NCBI GenBank assembly: GCA_945889235.1
Contig: CAMDBK010000038.1
Span: 1 to 15,667, forward strand
Source of the DNA: Chitinophaga pinensis
Lineage (GTDB): Bacteria > Bacteroidota > Bacteroidia > SXHM01
DNA length: 15,667 nt
Direction: 5' to 3'
Position numbers and translations under genes: made by a program. Of the stretch, positions 1 to 4,721 are shown in pieces (positions within the stretch are counted from its first letter, which is position 1; each line of letters opens with the position of its first letter). The notes below the pieces were generated by a model. The model saw only the letters and a program-made list of their open reading frames with translations, was not told where the DNA came from and searched no databases.

Positions 1-51
1 CTGAACTTTCGGAAAGTTTATAACCAAATACTAACCCCTAAAAACCAACCC

Positions 52-645
52 ATGAAAAAACTACTTACCCTGCCCACCGCGCTTTTGCTTGTTGTTATAT
101 TATTTATTTCGGGATGCGGAAAAAATGATTGTACCGAGTGTTGCGATGAAAAGTGGGCTGGACCATGGGGAAATCCCGCAACGCAGCTTGACCCTGTGCA
201 ATTTCCTTATCAACAATATACGGGGGGCGTTGTGCAAACAGACGTTTACTACTATTTCTATTTACCCGGAACCCCCCAACGGGTGCAGTTTTTTAAGGGA
301 GAAACCATAGATAATGTTTGCACCGATGAACACCTGAACATAGACCTGAATGTTATAGCAACCGGTGTTGCATCAGACCGACCGATAAAAGTATTTGGTG
401 AAATTTACTGGTCAGTTTTTTCAGACGAAACTGTTTTGTATAACAGCGTTCTGAATGCCAACCAGTCAGTTAGCGGTTCCATAAGTAACGTAGGACTTAA
501 GCAGGCATTTCCTGAAGGAGCGGCAACGGTTGATGTGTATATAAATGTTGAATTTGAATCGCTGGGAACCTTAACTGCCGACATAACCTATTTCCAGCAA
601 CATATTTATTATTTCAGAGCGATTTATGAATACAAGAAATTTTAG
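52..645 (+). CDS. Cys-rich outer-surface lipoprotein, function unknown
   Basis: A 197-residue protein with an N-terminal Lys-Lys, a hydrophobic stretch (about residues 4-20) and a lipobox ending ...LFISGC, so Cys22 is the likely lipidated residue. Directly after it lies a cluster of cysteines (Cys22, 27, 30, 31) that could bind metal or form disulfides. The rest is rich in Tyr, Val and Thr with an alternating pattern typical of beta-sandwich proteins. I do not recognise a named family. The ATG at 52 is followed at once by the signal peptide, which fixes the start. A small palindrome (AACTTTCGGAAAGTT, positions 4-18) lies upstream at the window edge and may be regulatory or the end of a neighbouring terminator. 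The gene stands alone: downstream comes a dispersed repeat and then vapBC. Surface location is inferred from the lipobox only. Confidence 0.8.
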   Translation: MKKLLTLPTALLLVVILFISGCGKNDCTECCDEKWAGPWGNPATQLDPVQFPYQQYTGGVVQTDVYYYFYLPGTPQRVQFFKGETIDNVCTDEHLNIDLNVIATGVASDRPIKVFGEIYWSVFSDETVLYNSVLNANQSVSGSISNVGLKQAFPEGAATVDVYINVEFESLGTLTADITYFQQHIYYFRAIYEYKKF

Positions 646-646
646 G

Positions 647-709
647 TTTTTCACCACTAAGAACACAAGGGCTCTAAGTTTTTTTACCGCTAAGGCGCTA
701 AGAAAATTT
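647..709 (+). repeat. Dispersed CTAAG-type intergenic repeat, copy 1
   Basis: A degenerate repeat built from ACC(A/G)CTAAG-like words separated by T-runs: TTTTTCACCACTAAG, then CTCTAAGTTTTTTTACCGC, then TAAGGCGCTAAGAAAA. A related copy in the same orientation lies at 1329-1384 and an inverted, longer one at 3500-3625. It is non-coding and fills the gap between the lipoprotein and vapBC. Confidence 0.7.
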
Positions 710-711
710 AT

Positions 712-719
712 TATTTTTG
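712..719 (+). promoter_or_regulatory. Candidate Bacteroidota -7 element for vapBC
   Basis: TATTTTTG matches the Bacteroidota -7 consensus TAnnTTTG and lies 25 nt upstream of the antitoxin ATG, a normal leader length. No TTTG is found at the expected -33 position, only a T-run from the dispersed repeat, so the promoter call is tentative. Confidence 0.35.
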
Positions 720-744
720 TAATCATCAATTTATCAACCAACAA

Positions 745-966
745 ATGTTTCGCGAAATAATTACACCTTCTGAAAAAAATCACAGCGTTGAGTTGCCTGA
801 AAAATTTTTTGGAAAAAAAATAGAAGTGTTTGCATTTGAAGTAGGCACAAAAACAAAACGCAAAAAAAAATCATCTAAAGATGCACTAAGTCTGTTAGCT
901 GGTGCTTTCCCCGATTTTCCTTCCATTGAAAAAATTCGCAGCAAAGCCTGGCCTGCAAAATGGTAA
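745..966 (+). CDS. vapB: VapB-type antitoxin of the PIN-domain toxin pair
   Basis: A 73-residue protein directly upstream of, and overlapping by 7 nt, a PIN-domain toxin gene. The N-terminus (NHSVELPEKFFGKKIEVFAFE, about residues 12-32, given in part) has the alternating beta pattern and E-L-P-E-x-F-x-G-K-x-I-E-V spacing common in small Bacteroidota antitoxins of PIN toxins, with some likeness to AbrB/SpoVT N-terminal domains. A very basic segment (KTKRKKKSSK, residues 36-45) follows, then a short helical, tryptophan-containing tail that probably contacts the toxin. Expected role: neutralise the VapC ribonuclease and repress the operon. The call rests mainly on gene position, size and overlap. 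Confidence 0.72.
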   Translation: MFREIITPSEKNHSVELPEKFFGKKIEVFAFEVGTKTKRKKKSSKDALSLLAGAFPDFPSIEKIRSKAWPAKW

Positions 967-1328
967 TTATTGACACCAACATTTTGATTGAAATAAGCCG
1001 CAACAACAAGGCTGTAATCAAAAAGTGTGAGGCAATAAAATCTGAAAATATTTGTATAACTCCTGTTTCGGTTGCCGAATTTATTAACGGAACACAAAAC
1101 AAATCAACTTACAACAAAGCCGAAAAACTGCTTTCCGGATTTTTGGTGTTGGAGTTTGACAAAGGTATTTCGGAACTGTTTCTTGCCAACTACAAAAAGT
1201 ATTGGCTTTCGCATCATCCCTCTATTCCTGATATGCTGATTGCTGCAGTGGCGCTGCATTATAAGCTACCTCTTTATACGCTTAACACTAAAGATTTCAG
1301 GTATATTAAAGGGTTGAAACTGGTGTAG
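960..1328 (+). CDS. vapC: PIN-domain ribonuclease toxin (VapC family)
   Basis: A 122-residue PIN-domain protein of normal VapC length. The first catalytic acid is in MVIIDTNILIE (Asp5), the second in SVAEFINGT (Glu40), the third in SIPDMLIAA (Asp91), and the C-terminal N-T-K-D-F (Asn109, Asp112) supplies the last acidic or polar site. These residues hold Mg2+/Mn2+ in VapC nucleases, which cut tRNA or rRNA. The ATG at 960 overlaps the antitoxin stop codon (960-966), indicating translational coupling. The core acidic residues are intact, so the toxin should be active. Copies of the same dispersed repeat flank the pair (647-709 and 1329-1384), which suggests it was acquired as a cassette. Confidence 0.92.
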   Translation: MVIIDTNILIEISRNNKAVIKKCEAIKSENICITPVSVAEFINGTQNKSTYNKAEKLLSGFLVLEFDKGISELFLANYKKYWLSHHPSIPDMLIAAVALHYKLPLYTLNTKDFRYIKGLKLV

Positions 1329-1384
1329 TTTTTTACCGCGAAGGGTACTAAGAAATTTTTACCGCAGGGGCGCAGAGGTTTCTT
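1329..1384 (+). repeat. Dispersed CTAAG-type intergenic repeat, copy 2
   Basis: Starts right after the vapC stop codon. TTTTTTACCGCGAAGG and TACTAAGAAATTTTTACCGC align with the second half of the copy at 647-709, in the same orientation, so vapBC lies between direct repeats. A further GGGGCGCAGAGG word follows. Confidence 0.65.
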
Positions 1385-1439
1385 AATTTGTCAATTTGAA
1401 AATGAGTCAATGATTGAGCCATTGTCAAATTGTCAAATT
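1385..1439. terminator. Large inverted repeat between convergent genes, likely bidirectional terminator
   Basis: AATTTGTCAATTTGA (1385-1399) pairs with TCAAATTGTCAAATT (1425-1439) at 14 of 15 positions. Inside, AATG (1401-1404) pairs with CATT (1420-1423) and TCAAT (1407-1411) with ATTGA (1413-1417). It sits between the 3' end of vapC (+) and the stop codon of the HTH gene (-), which it overlaps. Flanking AT-rich sequence fits a bidirectional terminator, though no long T-run is present. Confidence 0.45.
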
Positions 1440-1782
1440 ATTTTCCAATTTTCTCCCAATACCTGTCCCGCTCCTCCCCTACTCTTTTCAATTCTTTTTT
1501 CAGGGCTTCAATTTCCTGAATCAATTCTTTTTCGCGGGCGGTGGGGCGCACATTTGGAGGCAATAATTCAAGATAATATTCAAACAGGTTTTTGCCCAAA
1601 AAATCGCTGAGGGCGAGTAGTACCGAGGGGCGCACATCGCGGCTGTGAAGGTTCTGGTGAAGGTATTGAGGGTTCTTTTTAAGCTTGCGGCTTATGGAGC
1701 GCAGGGAGGTTCCTTTATATTTTGCCCAGTTGCGCGCTATGGCGGCTATATCAGGCAGTTCTTTTTTAGATTTTACAGGCAT
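1438..1782 (-). CDS. HTH DNA-binding protein with C-terminal coiled coil
   Basis: A 114-residue protein. Residues about 10-70 form a helix-turn-helix domain of the Cro/C1-like kind: IAAIARNWAKYKGTSLRSIS, then RKLKKNPQYLHQNLHSRD as turn and recognition-helix region, then VLLALSDFLGKNLFEYYLE. Residues about 80-112 are a heptad-patterned, charged coiled coil (REKELIQEIEALKKELKRVG...) that should give a dimer. No effector domain is present. The start at 1782 is an ATG that leaves only 5 nt before a nine-copy 21-bp array, so the array occupies its promoter/leader region. The same HTH-plus-coil design occurs in the gene at 3022-3429, but the two are not close paralogues. The likely role is a local transcriptional regulator; its target is unknown. 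Confidence 0.8.
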   Translation of the reverse strand: MPVKSKKELPDIAAIARNWAKYKGTSLRSISRKLKKNPQYLHQNLHSRDVRPSVLLALSDFLGKNLFEYYLELLPPNVRPTAREKELIQEIEALKKELKRVGEERDRYWEKIGK

Positions 1783-1787
1783 TTGAA

Positions 1788-1976
1788 TGAGAAATTAAGA
1801 CACGTGAGTGAGAAACGCCAACACGGGAGTGAGAAATGCCAACGCGGGAAGGAGAAACGCCAACATCTGTTGGAGATTTTCACTTACGTGGGTGAATAAT
1901 ACAATCATATGAGGGAGAAACGCAGTCACCGGAGTGAGAAATTGCAGTACAGGCGTGAGAAATACAGTCATGGCTT
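1788..1976. repeat. Nine-unit 21-bp tandem array with exact period
   Basis: Units begin at 1788, 1809, 1830, 1851, 1872, 1893, 1914, 1935 and 1956, with no indel anywhere. The consensus is TGAGAAAYGCMRWCACG followed by a G-rich GGAG-like end. Units 2 and 3 (1809-1850) are almost identical; units 5 and 6 have diverged most. The TGAGAAA or GGAGAAA head is conserved in seven of nine units, with changes concentrated in the middle. The 21-bp period equals two turns of B-DNA, so every unit shows the same face. The array is directly upstream of the minus-strand HTH gene. It may be an operator array, iteron-like protein-binding array or minisatellite. On the plus strand one frame encodes a 7-residue repeat, but this frame is closed by a stop at 1897-1899. 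Confidence 0.9.
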
Positions 1977-1980
1977 AAAA

Positions 1981-2057
1981 AATTGCGGATTTCGGATTGA
2001 ACAAAATTGCGGAATGGATGAACAAAATCCGCAATTTAAAATCCGCAATCCGCAATG
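1981..2057 (-). terminator. Nested inverted repeat / dispersed element copy A at the 3' end of the minus-strand gene
   Basis: An inner stem AAATTGCGGA (2004-2013) / TCCGCAATTT (2028-2037) lies inside an outer perfect 11-bp stem ATTGCGGATTT (1982-1992) / AAATCCGCAAT (2039-2049). Read on the minus strand, the outer stem is followed by a run of T, as in an intrinsic terminator for the gene ending at 2063. The segment 1990-2057 is also a copy of a dispersed element: an 18-nt word ending ...AAATTGCGGA (1996-2013) and a 15-nt word TCCGCAATTTAAAAT (2028-2042) recur at 14187-14204 and 14217-14231. Confidence 0.6.
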
Positions 2058-2062
2058 CTGTT

Positions 2063-3001
2063 TTATCCTATAGTTACTTTAAACGTTCCCGGTGTGCCGG
2101 TGGGGTTATACACCATCAGTTCATTACCTGCCGGTGCCATAGCGCCAAAGGTGGTTTCAACCGGGGTGCCGGGCATTACGCTAACCCAGCCGCCTTGTAT
2201 CATTCCGCTTATAAACAGTGCAAAATTCAACTGTGTGCCCGATACCTCAAATTTTACGGGCGTGGCAGCATTGTAGGTTAGTACATCTGTTACCTTGTTT
2301 TGTGCTCCTGGATTTACAGCTTCTTCATACACATCTCCCCCTCCACCGCTGGGGTTATCGTCAATGGCGCGGGCAAGCTGATATTCTTCCCACAGCGCAA
2401 CGGTGGCGGCATTGTTGCGGTAGCTGTTTACGTAACCGTCTAATTTTTCGAGCAGGTTGCGGCTTTCGGTTATTCCGCGGTCAACATCATTGCCGCCAAT
2501 GGTTTTGCCTTCAATGGCATCTTTAACTTCGGGTATGGCGGTGAAGTAGGCAGAGGTTTTTATAGGCAGGTCGGTAATATCACTCGCTGCAACATTATAG
2601 CCCGGCAGCGCGGCAACAATAACGGGTGTCAGGTAGGTATTAAGGCGCAGGGCTTTTTCGTGAAGCTCGGTATCCTGCATTTTTTTAAGGTCGCTTTTGG
2701 TGTATTTTACCTTGTTGGCAAGTGTGTTGTTATTATTATCTTCGGCAAATGAGTGTATGCCGTTGGCAACATTGTACATAACGGTTTCAAGGGCCTGGCG
2801 GTCTTGCTCCTTGTCTTCGGCAACGCCCGTGGTATCTTCGGTGGCGCGGCCCGCGGCTTCAATAATAATTTGTATCTGTGCGTCTAAAAGTGTTTTGGTT
2901 GGCGCTATTTTCAGGTGGCTTGAGTAGGCCATTGAATTGTCTTCAAGGTTGTCTTGTACCTTGAGCAGCATGTTTAAAAATGCTTGTTGTTCGTCATTCA
3001 T
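2063..3001 (-). CDS. Uncharacterised two-domain protein (helical N-terminus, Gly linker, beta C-terminus)
   Basis: A 312-residue protein without a signal peptide or membrane segment. Residues 1 to about 218 are strongly helical, acidic and low in Cys/Trp (motifs such as QIQIIIEAAGRA and TESRNLLEKLDGYVNSYRNN). A flexible linker NPSGGGG (about residues 219-225) leads to a C-terminal region of about 85 residues rich in Gly, Pro, Val and Thr that reads as a small beta domain (KFEVSGTQLNF, GGWVSVMPGTPVETTFG, GTFKVTIG). I recognise no named family. It starts 20 nt after the stop of the HTH gene on the same strand, so the two probably form an operon with the regulator first. It ends next to a terminator-like inverted repeat. 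The helical-plus-beta layout could suit a binding or assembly protein; that is speculation. Confidence 0.75.
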   Translation of the reverse strand: MNDEQQAFLNMLLKVQDNLEDNSMAYSSHLKIAPTKTLLDAQIQIIIEAAGRATEDTTGVAEDKEQDRQALETVMYNVANGIHSFAEDNNNNTLANKVKYTKSDLKKMQDTELHEKALRLNTYLTPVIVAALPGYNVAASDITDLPIKTSAYFTAIPEVKDAIEGKTIGGNDVDRGITESRNLLEKLDGYVNSYRNNAATVALWEEYQLARAIDDNPSGGGGDVYEEAVNPGAQNKVTDVLTYNAATPVKFEVSGTQLNFALFISGMIQGGWVSVMPGTPVETTFGAMAPAGNELMVYNPTGTPGTFKVTIG

Positions 3002-3021
3002 AAGATGAGGGGGTTTTGGGG

Positions 3022-3429
3022 TTAGTTAATTGATTTTATTAGTTGGAGAAGTGTTTCGTTCAGAATTTTGTTTTGCTCAGTTAGTCTTTTAATCAGTTTA
3101 TCACTCTGCTGTTGTCGTTTTTCAAGCCTTTCGATGCGCCCTTCCATTTGTTCGGTTTTGGTTGCTGGTTGGTAGCCTGCCTGCTGCTCACCCACCACGT
3201 ATTTTTTGTTATTGAAATAAAAATTAAATCCTTTCAGTTCTTTAATGTCAGTTGAAAAATCGTAGTCAATAGACCATCCGATGAGCGCAATGTTATGTTT
3301 GTCAAAAACCGGATTGTTTGCCCAGTTATAAAGTGTAGAACGCCTCATGCCCAACTTCTCTGCAATTTCCTCGCGGGTAAGAGGTGATTCATTAATTCGT
3401 TTATTGATAATAGCAACATGGTCAACCAT
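3022..3429 (-). CDS. HTH regulator with C-terminal coiled coil
   Basis: A 135-residue protein from the ATG at 3429. Residues about 4-36 form a helix-turn-helix (NKRINESPLTREEIAEKLGM, then RRSTLYNWANNP as the recognition region). A middle section with aromatic strands (FDKHNIALIGWSIDYDFSTD, KGFNFYFNNKKYVVG) follows. Residues about 93-135 form a coiled coil (EQMEGRIERLEKRQQQSDKL and onward) that should dimerise or oligomerise. A longer reading starting at the ATG at 3483 adds 18 residues (MSKFCPNNWTCNRIILPA), but that stretch contains a perfect TAnnTTTG -7 word and TGGACA repeats, so it reads better as promoter DNA; I therefore prefer 3429. The gene leads a likely two-gene unit with 2063-3001. 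Autoregulation through the upstream repeats is inferred. Confidence 0.75.
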   Translation of the reverse strand: MVDHVAIINKRINESPLTREEIAEKLGMRRSTLYNWANNPVFDKHNIALIGWSIDYDFSTDIKELKGFNFYFNNKKYVVGEQQAGYQPATKTEQMEGRIERLEKRQQQSDKLIKRLTEQNKILNETLLQLIKSIN

Positions 3430-3435
3430 TGCAGG

Positions 3436-3482
3436 CAAAATTATTCGGTTGCATGTCCAGTTGTTTGGACAGAATTTGGACA
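3436..3482 (-). promoter_or_regulatory. Candidate promoter and operator of the HTH gene
   Basis: On the minus strand TAATTTTG (3443-3436) matches TAnnTTTG and lies 6 nt before the preferred ATG. Just upstream are TGTCCA (3454-3459) and TGGACA (3466-3471), an inverted repeat with a 6-nt spacer, and a second TTTGGACA (3475-3482) exactly 11 bp from the first (3464-3471). Such dyad plus direct repeat at one-helical-turn spacing suits a dimeric HTH regulator. No -33 TTTG is seen, and the spacing would imply a nearly leaderless mRNA. Confidence 0.4.
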
Positions 3483-3499
3483 TTGCGGATGATGAGAAA

Positions 3500-3625
3500 T
3501 TTTTCTGCGGTAAAAAAACTTAGAGCAACTTAGTGGTCGTAGTGCCTTAATGGTAAAAAAATCCGCAATAAAAATCGGTGCTAATCTGTGTAATCTGTGG
3601 TGAAAAAACTTTGCAGTAAAAAACC
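3500..3625 (-). repeat. Dispersed CTAAG-type repeat, copy 3 (inverted), with CAGATTACACAGATTA words
   Basis: Read on the minus strand: TTTTTTCACCACAGATTACA, CAGATTAGCACCGATTTT, then TTTTTTTACCATTAAGGCAC, CCACTAAGTTGCTCTAAG and TTTTTTTACCGCAG. It shares T-run + ACC(A/G)C + CTAAG structure with 647-709 and 1329-1384 but in opposite orientation. The 172 nt between the HTH gene and ybeY are almost all this repeat; no gene is seen. Confidence 0.65.
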
Positions 3626-3643
3626 GATATTTGCCCAACCATT

Positions 3644-3664
3644 ATCAACTATCAATTGTCAATT
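3644..3664 (+). repeat. Three-unit heptamer repeat over the ybeY start
   Basis: ATCAACT, ATCAATT, GTCAATT: three 7-bp units in tandem. The TTG start codon assigned to ybeY (3656-3658) lies across the boundary of units two and three. Confidence 0.5.
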
Positions 3665-4096
3665 AATTTCTTCACCCAAGACATAAAATTCACCCTGCAG
3701 AACAAAACAAAAGTTCGTCAGTGGTTAACCTCTGTAGCCAAAAAAGAAGGCGCAGAAATCGTAGAGCTCAACTACATTTTTTGCAGCGATGATTACCTGC
3801 TCGCTCTGAACAAAAAACACCTGAACCATAACACATTAACTGACATCATTACATTTGATAACTCCGAAAAAGCTAACAGCCAACAGCTAACAGCTAACAG
3901 CCAAATATCAGGAGACATCTTCATCAGCATTGAAAGAGTAACTGAAAACGCAGAAAAATTCAATGTTTCACGTGAACACGAACTCCACCGTGTAATGGTT
4001 CACGGCCTGCTCCACCTGCTTGGCTACAAAGACAAAAAATCCGCTGACAAAGCGGAGATGACGGGCAAAGAAAATTTTTATTTGAAGCGGTTTTAA
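3656..4096 (+). CDS. ybeY: Endoribonuclease YbeY (16S rRNA maturation / ribosome quality control)
   Basis: A 146-residue YbeY. Family landmarks are in order: NKKHLNHNTLTDIITFD (about 52-68), ISGDIFISIERV (84-95), and the metal motif HRVMVHGLLHLLGYKDK with His116, His120 and, at the third ligand position that is His in E. coli, Asp126. The enzyme is a metal-dependent RNase in rRNA 3'-end processing. No in-frame ATG exists near the N-terminus: the frame is open back to a TAA at 3617, leaving TTG at 3656 (or ATT codons at 3629/3641) as start; TTG gives the usual length. Between ITFDNSE and ISGD there is an unusual Q/N/S-rich loop coded by a 7-bp tandem repeat (3871-3905). The C-terminal codons contain the -33 box of the higBA promoter. 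Downstream mnmG is a frequent neighbour in Bacteroidota, here separated by higBA. Confidence 0.9.
   Translation: MSINFFTQDIKFTLQNKTKVRQWLTSVAKKEGAEIVELNYIFCSDDYLLALNKKHLNHNTLTDIITFDNSEKANSQQLTANSQISGDIFISIERVTENAEKFNVSREHELHRVMVHGLLHLLGYKDKKSADKAEMTGKENFYLKRF
3871..3905 (+). repeat. Five-unit heptamer array inside ybeY
   Basis: AGCTAAC, AGCCAAC, AGCTAAC, AGCTAAC, AGCCAAA: five 7-bp units in a row, read in frame as residues from about Lys72 to Gln83 (KANSQQLTANSQ). It lies in the loop between two conserved YbeY blocks and lengthens it relative to what I expect for the family. Confidence 0.8.
3964..3979. promoter_or_regulatory. Degenerate parS-like site inside ybeY
   Basis: TGTTTCACGTGAACAC matches the parS consensus at the first 13 of 16 positions, keeping the TTCACGTGAA core but losing the right end. 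It may be a weak ParB site or chance; it is listed because two perfect sites lie 2.7 kb downstream. Confidence 0.25.
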
Positions 4097-4113
4097 AAAT
4101 ATACTTACCTTTG
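4081..4113 (+). promoter_or_regulatory. Bacteroidota-type promoter of higBA(-mnmG)
   Basis: TTTG (4081-4084), a 21-nt spacer, then TACCTTTG (4106-4113): exact matches to the -33 TTTG and -7 TAnnTTTG boxes of the Bacteroidota housekeeping sigma factor with normal spacing. The -33 box is inside the last codons of ybeY. Transcription should start near 4117-4120, about 20 nt before the higB ATG. Confidence 0.7.
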
Positions 4114-4127
4114 GCGTTAGTAACGCC
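4113..4127. promoter_or_regulatory. Palindromic operator candidate for HigA
   Basis: GGCGTTAGTAACGCC is a perfect 15-bp palindrome (7-bp arms, one central base). It overlaps the last base of the -7 box and covers the predicted transcription start, the classic position for an autorepressor. HigA-type antitoxins usually repress their own operon, so HigA is the natural candidate ligand. Confidence 0.55.
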
Positions 4128-4137
4128 CGCCAAGAGT

Positions 4138-4419
4138 ATGATTTTATCATTCGGAAACAAAGACACAAACAAGATCTGGAATGGTGAACGGGTAAAGGGT
4201 TTGGCAGGCGATTTACAGGAAATTGCACGAAGAAAATTAAGGATGTTGAACAACGCACAAAACCTTACCGACTTGCAAATTCCGCCATCAAACCGGCTTG
4301 AAAAACTAAAAGGAAACCTGAAAGATTTTTATTCCATCCGCATCAATTCGCAATGGCGAATCATTTTTAAATGGGATGGCGGAAATGCTTCAGAAGTAGA
4401 AATAATAGATTACCACTGA
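4138..4419 (+). CDS. higB: HigB-type mRNA interferase toxin (RelE/ParE superfamily)
   Basis: A 93-residue protein from the ATG at 4138. An upstream in-frame TTG (4111) is rejected because it lies in the promoter/operator. The N-terminus (MILSFGNKDTNKIWNGE) and the C-terminal half (PPSNRLEKLKGNLKDFYSIR, then INSQWRIIFKWDGG and VEIIDYH) match the HigB subfamily of RelE-fold toxins, including the conserved L-K-G-x-L-x-x-x-[YW]-S-I-R and the Q-W-R-I-x-F segments and the terminal D-Y-H. HigB enters the ribosomal A site and cuts translated mRNA. Toxin-before-antitoxin order is typical of higBA. The stop is 2 nt before higA. The conserved C-terminal His and Arg residues are present, so it looks active. 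Confidence 0.9.
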   Translation: MILSFGNKDTNKIWNGERVKGLAGDLQEIARRKLRMLNNAQNLTDLQIPPSNRLEKLKGNLKDFYSIRINSQWRIIFKWDGGNASEVEIIDYH

Positions 4420-4421
4420 TT

Positions 4422-4721
4422 ATGAAAAAACTAAAAAACATACACCCCGGTGAAATTTTGCAGGAAGAGTTTCTTGTTCCACTTACTATCTCTGCTTACA
4501 AACTTTCAAAAGATATTGGTATCCCGCAAACCCGCATTTCAGAAATACTGAAAGGCAACCGCAGAATAACTGCTGATACAGCTTTAAGGCTTTCAAAATA
4601 CTTTGGTACAACAGCCAAATTCTGGCTCGGTCTTCAGGATGATTATGATATTGAAGAAGAAAAAAATCATTTGGTAAAAGACCTTGATACCATCAAACAA
4701 TACGTTCAAAAAGCAGCATAA
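4422..4721 (+). CDS. higA: HigA-type antitoxin, XRE-family HTH
   Basis: A 99-residue protein starting at the ATG 4422; a longer open frame from 4371 only overlaps higB and is not needed. It begins with the HigA signature I-H-P-G-E-I-L-x-E-E-F (residues 7-17), has an XRE helix-turn-helix at about 23-60 (SAYKLSKDIGIPQTRISEIL, then KGNRRITADTALRLSKYFG) and the following FWLGLQDDYD block (68-77) that marks HigA. It should bind HigB and repress the higBA promoter at the palindrome 4113-4127. Its TAA ends at 4721 and the mnmG ATG begins at 4722, so translation of mnmG may be coupled to that of the antitoxin. Confidence 0.93.
   Translation: MKKLKNIHPGEILQEEFLVPLTISAYKLSKDIGIPQTRISEILKGNRRITADTALRLSKYFGTTAKFWLGLQDDYDIEEEKNHLVKDLDTIKQYVQKAA

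Noticed and set aside
1645..1899. Plus-strand open frame that translates the 21-bp array into a 7-residue repeat (H-x-S-E-K-R-Q-like)
   Set aside because: It lies mostly antisense to the convincing HTH gene, is interrupted by a stop at 1897 in the middle of the array, and lacks a start or leader of its own; the 7-residue repeat simply follows from 21 = 3 x 7.
1788..1976. CRISPR array
   Set aside because: Units are contiguous with no spacers, the period is only 21 bp, and no cas gene is present.
647..3655. Classical transposon or integrated phage
   Set aside because: No transposase, integrase, terminal inverted repeats or tRNA attachment site is visible; only small repeats and toxin-antitoxin genes.
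4111..4137. TTG start for higB at 4111
   Set aside because: The codon lies inside the -7 box and next to the palindrome; the ATG at 4138 gives the normal HigB N-terminus.
4371..4421. Longer N-terminus for higA
   Set aside because: The extra 17 residues only overlap the higB coding end and lack family similarity; the ATG at 4422 gives the typical start.
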